From Salvia splendens (Eukaryota; Streptophyta; Magnoliopsida; Lamiales; Lamiaceae): 64,000 bases of DNA. The first letter of the stretch is position 1, and each line of letters opens with the position of its first letter. The notes under the pieces were generated by a model. That model did no database searches. It worked only from the letters and a program-made list of their open reading frames with translations, and was not told the origin of the DNA. Below, one piece after another: positions 54,792 to 64,000 of this stretch. The stretch covers positions 15,927,514 to 15,991,513 of the forward strand of contig NC_056050.1 in the NCBI RefSeq assembly GCF_004379255.2. Reading direction: 5' to 3'. The position numbers and the translations under genes are program-made.

Positions 54792-54942
54792 AGGATTATT
54801 GTCCCCACATAATGGGTTGCGATAATATTAGAAACTACTTTCTAGTTCACACTATTTATATCTGAGAAGTCTGCCCATATGAACTTACTATTTCGTAGGA
54901 TTATTGTCCCCACATAATGGGTGGCGATAATATTAGAAACTG
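54792..54942 (-). repeat. Two tandem stem-loop units, period 104 bp
   Basis: TAGGATTATTGTCCCCACAT followed by AATGGGTTGCGATAATATTA occurs at 54792 and again at 54896. Each unit can fold as ATTATTGTCCCCA / TGGGTTGCGATAAT with a CATAA loop. Confidence 0.7.
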
Positions 54943-55194
54943 GCTTCATAAAATATGTAAACCAATCGATGGAGACCATATACAACGCACTTGTTGTAAT
55001 TATCGTTTAGATATTTTACATGGTTTTTGCATAATTATTACATAAGCAGATAAGGCAGATAATCCACTTAAAATAGATAAACACCAAATAAACAGATAGT
55101 TCCATTTAATGCATGGCATTTGCACACACTGGATAATTAACGACAATTATTTAATCTAGTCAAGGGAGAATCAATTAAATAATTATGTTTTATC

Positions 55195-56250
55195 TTGGAT
55201 AATTATTATCCTTATTCATTTAGGACTTATCAAGATAGTGTTAACTATCTAAATCCATTTAGGATTATTCTAGATTTTATTTTGATAAAATCAAATCCTT
55301 CAATCTAACGTTGATCTAGGATTATCATTATTTAAATCGTACTAGCATATTACTAGATAGAAACAATTCCATCATAATCCATAGGATAAATAAAATTCAA
55401 TCAACCAAGATTTATACAAATCTTAATTCTATTTAGAATAGACATCTAGAATATATCAAGCATTACTTAGGATTTCTTAGATAAATAAGTTTATCTAAAT
55501 CCAATTAAATAAGGATTTTCTTATATATCATCTTTATCCTAATCTATCTAGGATATAAATCCACAAGATAAGGATAACTTGGATTAATGTTTATTCTAAT
55601 CAATCTAGGATTTTTCTTAATAGAACTAAATCTATTCAAATCCAAAGGATAAAAATAAATTAATATTAATATTAATCATAATCCATCTAGGATTTATTCT
55701 TGGAGTAAATCCATATAAATCTAAGGAATTAGATAATACTCCCTCTGTCCCGCTTTAGCAGTCCCAGTCACTTTTGAGCACTCGTTTTGTAAAAATGATA
55801 ATAAATAGTTAAAGTGGATAAATGGTAAAGTACAAGAGGGAATAACATAGATAAGAGTCTTCTCTACATTATTCTCTCTCTTACTTTACCATTTCTCCTC
55901 ATAACTATTTATTATTATTTTTACAAAATGAGTGCTTAAAAGTGACTGGGACTGCTAAAGCGGGACGGAGGGAGTATTATATTATCATTCTTCAAGTCAA
56001 CTCATATATGAATGAATTCATATAAATTCATAGGATAAGAATAAAATGTTATATAATTACTATCCAAATCCATCTAGAACTCATATATGAATAAATTCAT
56101 AAAAATTCATCGGATAACGATAAAATAATATTTTCATTATCTAAATCCAACTAGGATTTGTTTAGGAATAAATCCATAGAATATAGATAAAAAAAATTAG
56201 ATTATTACTTTTCAAATATAACTAGGATTCATCTAGGAATAAAATACATA
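55195..56250 (-). repeat. Degenerate array of small hairpins (GGATTT...AAATCC units)
   Basis: Blocks of the type TCTAGGATTT ... AAATCCA recur about every 60-110 bp, at roughly 55253, 55317, 55468, 55545, 55601, 55686 and 56148. Several fold well, for example TTAGATAAA-TAAG-TTTATCTAA at 55477-55498 and GATTTTAT-TTTG-ATAAAATC at about 55272-55291. It is interrupted by the MITE at 55739. The region is part of the interior of the minus-strand LTR element. Confidence 0.5.
55739..55974. mobile_element. Stowaway-type MITE, nearly complete hairpin
   Basis: Ends CTCCCTCTGTCCCGCTTTAG and its reverse complement, with TA duplication. The arms stay complementary for about 75 bp each (through GCAGTCCCAGTCACTTTT and TAAAAATGATAATAAATAG). 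Confidence 0.9.
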
Positions 56251-56321
56251 TAAAACCATTAAATAAGGAAAGAATCTAATTAATCCATGATTTAATTTAT
56301 AATCAAATCTCATATAATATA

Positions 56322-56523
56322 CTCCATCTGTCCCATTGGAAATGAAACGTTTTCCTTTTTAGTTTGTCCCATTAAAAATGAAACGTTTCCTAAAATGGAA
56401 ACATTTCTATCTCTACTTTTTCATCTCTCTTACTTTACTCTTTCTTCATTAACTCACAAAACAACACTACATAAAAACCTGTGCCGATTCCCAAATGTTG
56501 CATATTTAATGGGACGGAGGGAG
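56322..56523. mobile_element. Stowaway-type MITE
   Basis: Starts CTCCATCTGTCCCATTGG and ends AATGGGACGGAGGGAG, TA on both sides. Same subfamily as 35855-36055. Confidence 0.88.
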
Positions 56524-56639
56524 TATAAAATCCACAAAAGATACCTATTCAAATCTTATTTCCATATTTATCTTAATTATTTCCAAAACTGAATCCAATG
56601 ATTTGTAAATCCTAATCAAATTTTGGAAAGCGAAGTCAC

Positions 56640-57350
56640 GGACCGAGGCGATGCGACGTCGCGCGGGTTCCACCCGCGCGAGCGTCGCCCATAGGGTAAC
56701 CCTAATATGGCTCGGCTGGACTCCGACTGAATCCACGGCCACCGCTGCCCCGTTTCCGGCAGCTCACATTCACGTCTCGAGTCCGGGAACTTCCCACAAA
56801 GGGCTCCCACTCGCACCACAGCCGCTCCTGCCAGCTTGACGACGTCGCTGCAGTTGCTGCTGCGTCGTCTTAATCACTGTCGCACGCTGTGGCTGCTGTT
56901 TGCGTGAACTCCGACGCCGTTGGCGCTGCTCTGCAGGATACCGACGCTGCTGTCGCTGCGTCGTCGTACCCGCCGCTGCCCGATCCCCGCTGCTGCTGTG
57001 TCACTGCAGTTGATACCTGATTACTGCTGCTGCGTCGTCGTCGCTACTGCGACGTCGTCGTCTCTGCAGCCACCGGTGCTGCTGTACGGAACAGCCCAGC
57101 TCTCGCCTCCAGCGCTGTTGCTGCGTCGTCGTCGCTGCTGCGACGGCGGCTTCGCAGCGGCTGCTGCAAAGTTGTTTCCCCAACGTTGTCCATCTCGAGT
57201 CCGGGAAACTGCCCACGCATGGCTCCCACTCAAAAGGCTGTCGCCGCCGGAAAACTGCAGTCTCGGTGCTGAAAGCGCAATTCGCTGCTTGGGCAGCCCA
57301 AGCGTGAGCCACGAGAGAATTCATTGCCAACATATATTTCATATGGAATT
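56640..57350. other. GC-rich block without a recognised gene
   Basis: Rich in GCTGCTG/CGTCGTC words, giving open frames on both strands (for example 56920-57468 plus and 57342-57001 minus). They overlap and have low-complexity products, so I do not call a gene. Its composition resembles the GC-rich block of the 2.55-kb LTRs, and it may be leader sequence of the minus-strand LTR element. Confidence 0.5.
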
Positions 57351-57602
57351 GACGACAACAAATCCAACCAAAATTACGTACAAACTAATTACCCATGTAT
57401 ATACACAACGTAATTATGATACGACGCAATCATTACATGATTTTAATTTGGAGAATTACCATCCGTGAAAATTCGGTTAATCATTCTTCGTCATTCGTTC
57501 AAACAAAATTAAACAAACCACGCTACGAAGAAAAACATGCATTCAAGCCATTCACGTAACAAGAAATTAATCCACATAATCAGAACAAAAAATTAGCTCT
57601 AA

Positions 57603-59231
57603 GAGCATCCACAATGGCGCCTAACGCACCGCCTAGCCGAGCGCCGGCGCTAGGCGGTCGCTAGGCGAACCATTGCAGGACCCGAAAACCGCCGAGCGGT
57701 TTGTCGGAAATAAAAATCGCCTAGCGCTAGGCGGTCGACGGGCGCTGGGCGATCCGCTCGGCGCCATTGCAGCGTCCGGATCACCGAGCGCATCGTCCAA
57801 CGCATTTTTAATTTTTTTTTATTTATTGTTTTTTTTGTGAAACTCATTCTTGGTTGTTTCTCTTTTATAGAGACATCCGTGAATGTTTTATGTTCCACTT
57901 TCGATGTGGGACAAACTCATTCTTGGTTGTTTCTATAAAATAGAAACATCCTTGAATGTTTTATGTTCCACTTTCGATGTGGGACAAACTCATTCTTGGT
58001 TGTTTCTACTTTATAGAGACATCCATGAATGTTTTAAGTTCCACTTTCGATGTGGGACATATTCATTCTTGGTTGTTTCTATTTTATAGAGACATCCTTG
58101 AATGTTTTAAGTTCCACTTTCAATGTGGGACAAACTCATTCTTGGTTGTTTCTATTTTATAGAGACAACCTTGAATGTTTTATGTTCCACTTTCGATGTG
58201 GGAAAAACTCATTCTTGGTTGTTTCTATTTTATAGAAACATCCTTGAATGTTTTATGTTCCACTTTCGATGTGGGACAAACTCATTCTTGGTTGTTTCTA
58301 TTTTTATAGAGACATCCTTGAATGTTTTAAGTTCCACTTTCGATGTGGGACAAACTCATTCTTGGTTGTTTCTATTTTATAGAGACTTCCTTGAATGTTT
58401 TATGTTCCACTTTCGATGTGGGGCAAACTCATTCTTGGTTGTTTCTATTTTATAGAGACATCCTTGAATGATTTATGTTCAACTTTCGATGTGGGACAAA
58501 TTCATTCTTTGTTGTTTCTATTTTATAGAGACATCCTTGAATGTTTTAAGTTCCACTTTCGATGTGGGACAAACTCATTCTTTGTTGTTTCTATTTTATA
58601 GAGACATCCTTGAATGTTTTAAGTTCCACTTTCGATGTGGGACAAACTCATTCTTGGTTGTTTCTATTTTATAGAGACATCCTTGAATGTTTTAAGTTCC
58701 ACTTTCGATGTGGGACAAACTCATTCTTGGTTGTTTCTATTTTGTAGAGACATCCTTGAATGTTTTAAGTTCCACTTTCGATGTGGGACAAACTCATTCT
58801 TGGTTGTTTCTATTTTGTAGAGACATCCTTGAATGTTTTAAGTTCCACTTTCAATGTGGGACAAACTCATTCTTGGTTGTTTATATTTTATAGAGACATC
58901 CTTAATGTTTTAAGTTCCACTTTCGATGTGGGACAAACTCATTAATGAGGATGTTGTAATGTTATTTTAATTTTAATGAAGTGTGTTTTTTTAATTAATG
59001 TACTTTTTAAAATTTTAATAAAATTATTGGATTTTCCCGTATCTGTGGCGTAAATTTAATTCCGTATTTTGTGTGATTGTTCATTATTTGTTTTATATAA
59101 TTTTGAGTGATGTGGCTAAGCTATGGTTGGGCTATGGCTGGGCTATTTGCTTGTTTTGATGATGTGGCAGGAGGAGTTTGTGGCTAGGCTATGGCTGGGC
59201 TATGGCTGGGCGAAAACCATTGTAGAGGCCC
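57603..59231. mobile_element. PIF/Harbinger-type MITE containing a 73-bp array, inserted in a primer-binding site
   Basis: Ends GAGCATCCACAATGG and CCATTGTAGAGGCCC are inverted repeats, flanked by TAA on both sides (57600-57602, 59232-59234). 1629 bp. The left subterminal 200 bp is GC-rich (GGCGCTAGGCGGTCG-type words), the right one has repeated GGCTATGGCTGGGC. The middle is the 15-unit array. Removing it restores TTGGTATTAGAGC next to the LTR at 59242, so the insertion hit a primer-binding site. Confidence 0.88.
57835..58945 (-). repeat. Fifteen tandem 73-bp units, each a USE + TATA snRNA-promoter-like module
   Basis: Units begin CATTCTTGGTTGTTTCTA on the plus strand (first near 57845, last truncated near 58939) and are 85-100% alike. 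On the minus strand each has GTCCCACATCG, a full match to the plant USE consensus RTCCCACATCG in most units, then 32 bp, then TATAAAAT, then 30 bp to the next USE. All point left toward the GC-rich end of the MITE. Overlapping 61-68-codon frames shifted by 73 bp are by-products of the repeat. Confidence 0.9.
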
Positions 59232-59241
59232 TAATACCAAT

Positions 59242-60790
59242 TGTTGGGGTTTGGAGCCACTTGCACAGCGGAAGACTTGTACAAAACAAATAAATCAGAC
59301 GTATGATCTATATGACAGATTATGGGATTAATCTATTCACATGTTAACACAGAATTGCATGCTAGAACGCAAATAATTCATGCTTAAAGAATATAAATCC
59401 TAAAACATGAATTCTACGGTTTAGAGTTACCGATTTGATTCTCCAAAGAATCGTTGATTGCTCGCGCCTTCTCCACGATGATCGTCAATACTAGACCACG
59501 GATCTTCTGATTGATTCCCGAACTGTATTCCGATATCAGTGTGAGTTGATCTTATCGAAACACTATGACTCGAATAAAGAAGACAGAGTTTTCTCACGGA
59601 GGAGCTGAAAAACTCACGGAGGAGAGCTGAAATTTTCGTCCCCTACTGCAGAGAGGAGAGGGACGAAATTTTCTCTCTCACAATTAATTATCTTTTCTGT
59701 CTCATTTATTCTCCTATTTATAGTAGTTACATATTGGGCCCAGTCAGGGATCTATGGAAGGTTTTGGATATGAGCTCCCCCAATTAGCTTTTTACTAATT
59801 AAATTAAACCCACAATTTAATACAAGCTTATATTGGAATATTACGAGCAGCCACTATAGAAGTAATATTGACATCCTCATCCAAATCCGAAGTTACAAGT
59901 AATCCGGGTTTTCATTTTATTTATTATTTATTTCTCGCGATTAAGATATAAATGTCCATTAATTAATTAAAGTCTACTATGGACTTAATTAATTAACATC
60001 TTATCAATTCCAAGAGTGGACTTAGCAAGAAACACTTATTTATTATTCATGGAATAATTAATTTCCTACTGACCAGTTTCCGAATAATAAAACCTTGTTC
60101 AAGCTCCTCTTGAGGACATTATCAAACGAGACTCACCTCGCACACGATTCAACCTAATAGCAATCCTAGTACTGCTAGATATTATTCACCACTACCCAAT
60201 ATATCAGGATTATTGGGTTGCGAAAACCCCCGTACCTTTTGATTAGTCAAAGTAGTGCATAATCAATATCGTATGCTCAATGCTAACGTATTTAGATTAA
60301 GAAATAGTATTTTATCAAGACCTAGTCTTTCAGTAGATAGCATAAAGACACGTCTTGCTGTTAGATCCATTTAGTGCTATACCGCACCAACGTCATCTTA
60401 TTTCAATAAGACTTAGAAATAATCGGACTGACATTGCAACCTTTCGCGATAGGTAGCCAAAGCCTATCTAGGTTGTGAAATTCTTCTTTTCTTTTGCAAA
60501 GCATTGCATAGAACCGATTGTAGTTACCTTAAAGTGGACTACGCCCACAACCAGTCTACTAAGCAAAAGAGTTAGGCTTTGTTTACTTCTTATGCATTTA
60601 AATGTTTATAAAACATCTTTTAAACGCACAAGTAAACACATTGTAATAATATACTGATTCTATTCGTGCAAACTGTTCGAAAATTACTGAATCGGGTTAA
60701 AAGTGGATTGTAGAGTTTTTCCGTATACAAGCAAGATTCTATTCGCGCGAACTTGCTTGAAACATGCTTTTCAGTATACTAAACCTAACA
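59242..60790 (-). mobile_element. LTR (probably 5' LTR) of the minus-strand LTR element
   Basis: On the minus strand it starts TGTTAGGTTTAGTATACTG (from 60790) and ends AAACCCCAACA (59242). A primer-binding site ATTGGTATTAGAGC follows on the minus strand once the MITE is taken out. 1549 bp. No target duplication was found beside it. Confidence 0.7.
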
Positions 60791-61193
60791 ACAAGGTACC
60801 CACGCGAAGCTATTTCAAAGAGGAAGATAACGGTAGTAAGATAAAAGAATTTGGACATTGTCTTGATGGGTAACGAACACTTTGAATCAGACCCACCGCT
60901 TTGGGTCATTGTAGTCACTCCATGTGTACATCTATCAACTAATATATAATAATCAAACTTAAAATGATCAATTGATAGATGATTTAAATATATCACACTT
61001 TAAAAAAAAGAAATGAAAGAAATAGAACGAAGAAGAAATAGAAATTGAAGAAGAAAAAATAAAAAAGAAAAGAAGAAAAACAATCACATGTTTGGTGCCA
61101 TTTAATTTAAATTTCCAAAATTACACTCCATGACCCAAAAATCACATGTTTGGTACTTAAAGTTATTTTTGTCACAAGGTACCAAAAACAATA
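60791..61193. other. Intergenic, purine-rich tract, nothing recognised
   Basis: A purine-rich run (AAGAAGAAATAGAAATTGAA type) lies at 61010-61085. No gene. Confidence 0.4.
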
Positions 61194-61562
61194 CTCCTTC
61201 TGTCCCAGCCTAGGTTAGACATATTCCTTTTTGGTATGTCCCAACCTAAGTGAGACGATTCTTTTTTGGCAACAATCAACTCATTCATCTCTCCTACTTT
61301 ATCCTCTTATCTATCCACTTTATCATCTCTCTTACTTTATTCTCCCTTTCTCTCTCTCTTTCTCACTTTGTCGTCTCTCTTACTCTCTTTCTCTTTCTCT
61401 TTCTTATTTTGTCTTCTCTCTTACTTTTTTCTCTCTTTCTGTTTCTTACTTTACTATCTCTCTCTCTCTTACTTTACTATAAATAATTTAATTCACTAAA
61501 TACCACTATCTAAATTCATGTGTCAAAATAGAAACGTCTCGTTTAGGCCGGGACAGAGGGAG
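61194..61562. mobile_element. Stowaway-type MITE with an internal CT-rich tract
   Basis: Starts CTCCTTCTGTCCCAGCC and ends GGCCGGGACAGAGGGAG, TA on both sides. The middle (61320-61480) is a long TCTCTTACTTT-type pyrimidine tract that gives three overlapping spurious frames. Confidence 0.8.
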
Positions 61563-62067
61563 TATAAAACAAAGATTAGGTACCATTTTTGTACAAAAAT
61601 GAAAAATCAAGTACTATTTGTATAGTCCACTCTTTATAAAAATAGAAATATCACTCTCTCTACTTTTTTGCTCGCTTTTACATTATTCTCTCTACTTAAC
61701 TCATAAACAACACTACATAAAATATCGGGTCGGAATACAAATGCTCCACTTAGAGTGAGACGGAGGGAGTAGCTAATTTTTCTAAAGTGTCAAAATACAT
61801 ATACCAGACATATTAAATTTTAAATTTTAAATTCGTCGCCTCTTTGAAGTACATATTTGATTTGTTTTTCCTCATCAATTAATCGCCGTTTGGAGGTGCC
61901 GAAACGATGGATTCGAATTCTCGCAGTCAACATGGGTATAGCTTGTGGTTGTTGGCGGAACACCCAGAGCGTGGATTTTTTTGGGGGTTGAATAGAAGGT
62001 GCTTTGTGAAAATGTGAGAACTGAAAAAGAAACGGGTAAAATATGTTGAAGATCAGTCCAAAGGAGA
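61563..62067. other. Intergenic, Stowaway fragment
   Basis: 61730-61771 ends GAGTGAGACGGAGGGAGTA, a right Stowaway end, with a poorly preserved left end near 61620. 61800-62060 shows no recognisable gene. Confidence 0.45.
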
Positions 62068-62474
62068 TGTTGCATGTGTTACAATGATGCATGTAGATGA
62101 TGTGGCTATTGGTCACGTGACAGGAAGTGGAACACGAGACATTGCAAGGACTAATCTTGTGCCATTCAAACGAGGTTGTTACTCAAGCACCAGCTGTGCA
62201 CTTGGACCACAAGAGGACATGGAGGGACGTGGCAGTTCAAGGAGTATTGAAGAAGAGCCGTTCATGATTATGTTATGTTTACCTTTATTAAGCACGAGAT
62301 TAGATGATAGTACATAGATTAAGAAGTAGTTCTAGATGGTTCTAATCTATGCTATATAAGTGTGTAACGTAGTTCTTCGAAACAATCAATGAAATAGTGA
62401 CAATTCACGCTCTTACTAAAACAGGAAATATATATTATGGCTTTCTTCTTCATGAATTTGTTTGATTATTTTCA
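62068..62474 (+). mobile_element. 5' LTR of a third copia (start uncertain)
   Basis: Ends TTATTTTCA directly before TGGTATCAGAGCAGG (62475). A TATA-like GCTATATAAGTG lies at about 62349. The start at TGTTGCATG is my best guess; the 3' LTR needed to fix it lies beyond the window. Confidence 0.6.
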
Positions 62475-62486
62475 TGGTATCAGAGC
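62475..62486 (+). promoter_or_regulatory. Primer-binding site of the third copia
   Basis: TGGTATCAGAGC, complementary to initiator tRNA-Met, directly after the LTR. Confidence 0.92.
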
Positions 62487-62544
62487 AGGGTCTCTTTGAT
62501 CCTGTCTCTCCTAGCCTCTTTCTTGTTTTGTATCGTTTCCAAAA

Positions 62545-64000
62545 ATGGCAGAATCAAACGATTCAAATGCCAATTCCATTCCACTCTCTGCACTCCCTAT
62601 TTTCTCACAATTACCCCATTATTCAGTAAATCTTACTGATGGAAATTTCCATATGTGGCAACAACAAGTGGATGTTGAAGTATGTGGTTATGGCCTCGAG
62701 GCTTTTATCACAGGAGAAGCCACTCCACCACCACAGATGGTGCAGTCCAATTGAAGGCACAATGATGTTGAATCCTGCATATGTAGCTTGGCAGCGGCAA
62801 GATAGAAGGGTTGTGGCTGGTTACTGTCTTCTCTCTCAGAGGGAGCACTTTTACTTGTGGTTGGTCTTAGATCTGCTAGAGATATTTGGAGTGCCCTTGA
62901 AACCAACTTTGCTAGCAGATCAACAGCAAAAAACATGCAATATAGGCAGCAAATGTAGAATCTCAAGAAAGATACACTTTCGATGAGTGAATATCTTAGT
63001 AAGATGAGGTCTTATTTTGACCTTCTTGGTTCAGTTGGCTGTAGGATTTCTGATGGAGAACAAGTACTGCATCTCTTGGGTGGCCTAGGGCAAGAGTATG
63101 ACCCGGTTGTGTGTGAAGTGACCTCCAGAATTGAGCCATGGAGCATAGCTAATGTGAGCTCAATTCTTTTGAGCTTTGAGTCAAGAATAGAAGCAAATAG
63201 AGCCCATGCTACTAGTGTTGAGGGATCTCAACCTTCCCTAAATCTGATTCAACAACAATCAGCTCAGAAAAAAGACTCAAATTCTTACAACAACAAATTT
63301 GATCCAAGTGGTGGACTAAGGAACCAAAGAGGAGGCAGAGGTGGAAGAGGTTTTGGAAGTGGATGTAACAAAATCATTTGTCAGCTCTGTGAGAAGCCAG
63401 GACATTCGGCAGCAAAGTGTTGGCATGGTTTTGAACAGAACTACATTCCTCCACATATGCAGCAGATTAGAGGAAATTTGCCACAACAGCAAAATTTCTA
63501 TAATCCATCAGCTCACATGGTTCAATCTGTGCCAAGGACTCCCTCAGCCCCTCTCTCCGTTGGTAATCTATCAGAATATAGCTATGATGTTGGAGTTTCT
63601 TCAAGCTGGTATCTAGATTCTAGAGCAACACACCATGTATCAAATGACTTGAGCGACCTTAATATCTGTTCTGAGTACACCAGAGGTAAAACTCTTGTTC
63701 TTGGGAATGGATCATCAGTTTCTATAGCTAATGTTGTAGAATCTGTGATTAAACCTCACTCTTCTAATTTCTCTAGAAAACTTCATCTTAGAAATCTCTT
63801 TCATGTTCCAAATATCACCAAAAATCTTATGAGTGTTTCCCAATTTGCAAAGGATAATTCTATATTTTTTGAATTTCATCCTAACTTCTGTTTAGTCAAG
63901 GATCTTTGCACCAAGGAGGTCGTTCTCAAGGGAACACCTGACAAAGGTCTATACCATTTCTTAGTTGATCATTCCCCAATCAAAAAAAGCCATAGCCACA
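62545..64000 (+). pseudogene. Third copia: gag and protease region, broken and cut by the window end
   Basis: Starts MAESNDSNANSIPLSALPIF, then VNLTDGNFHMWQQQVD, the usual gag start of the RE1/Retrofit-like group. Stops and frame changes occur near 62750-62960. Later pieces read SMSEYLSKMRSYFDLLGSVG, LLGGLGQEYDPVV, a zinc knuckle CQLCEKPGHSAAKC (CX2CX4HX4C, near 63380-63421) and a protease-like WYLDSRATHHVSND. There the glycine of D-S-G-A is replaced by arginine. Integrase and later parts lie outside the window. Non-functional as seen. Confidence 0.85.

Noticed and set aside
56920..57468. A 182-codon plus-strand frame in a GC-rich block
   Set aside because: Built from CTG/CGT words, with competing open frames on the minus strand and no family resemblance.
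57883..58893. A ladder of 61-110-codon frames with near-identical products
   Set aside because: They are shifted by exactly 73 bp and arise from the tandem array; not genes.
57835..58945. CRISPR-like appearance of evenly spaced repeats
   Set aside because: The units are contiguous 73-bp tandem repeats without unique spacers, in plant DNA.
61231..61499. Three overlapping 77-83-codon Ser/Leu-rich frames
   Set aside because: They come from a pyrimidine-rich tract inside a Stowaway MITE.

Overview
This window is plant nuclear DNA, most likely from a eudicot. The support is a spliced SAUR-type auxin gene, a spliced DUF4378/TRM-like gene, Ty1-copia and Ty3-gypsy elements with plant primer-binding sites, PIF/Harbinger and hAT elements, and at least seven Stowaway-type MITEs. 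A Lamiales source is only a guess. There is no prokaryotic or organellar gene organisation. Only two ordinary host genes are visible: a SAUR at about 17.5-18.3 kb and a TRM-like gene at about 29.7-33.3 kb. Almost everything else is transposable-element sequence, much of it nested. || Layout. 0-1 kb: LTR fragment. 1.1-3.5 kb: a giant foldback element with GC-rich ends. 5.2 kb: a damaged tRNA-Ala. 5.8-16.5 kb: an old copia gag region split by a young full-length copia (6005-11132, TSD GTGTC), a rearranged gypsy derivative carrying an RNA-helicase gene fragment (11387-14472, TSD CTATC) and a hAT element (15353-16368, TSD CATGAATA). 17.5-18.3 kb: SAUR. 19.2-20.4 kb: MITEs and a CACTA end. 21.2-24.6 kb: two inverted copies of a degenerate retroelement/pararetrovirus-like segment. 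26.3-28.4 kb: a Harbinger element carrying only the transposase. 29.7-33.3 kb: TRM-like gene. 34.5-35.8 kb: two inverted Mutator-type MITEs. 36.2-43.8 kb: a second Harbinger element with the same termini carrying only the Myb-like protein, itself split by a 5.7-kb LTR element with 2.55-kb LTRs and a 631-bp interior (TSD GGAGT). 44.2-52.3 kb: a Mutator-type element (9-bp TSD) split by a coding-dead copia (44799-51679, TSD AAGCA). 52.3-60.8 kb: LTRs and interior of a non-coding LTR element on the minus strand, whose primer-binding site is interrupted by a Harbinger-type MITE containing a fifteen-unit 73-bp array. 61-64 kb: MITEs and the 5' part of a third copia. || Most unusual signals. (1) The 73-bp array, and related modules in the foldback element, contain a perfect or near-perfect plant snRNA upstream element (USE) followed 32-33 bp later by a TATA box. 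That is the Pol II snRNA promoter geometry, repeated in tandem and aimed at the GC-rich ends of two different transposons. (2) The Harbinger pair looks like a split two-component system: the same ends, leader and tail, but a different single gene in each element. (3) The leader of the second copia holds seven stem-loops with changing stems and a conserved CCAAAG-like apex. (4) A gypsy derivative has captured an MTR4/HEN2-like exosome helicase fragment. All calls rest on reading the sequence and on family knowledge; no database search was run.
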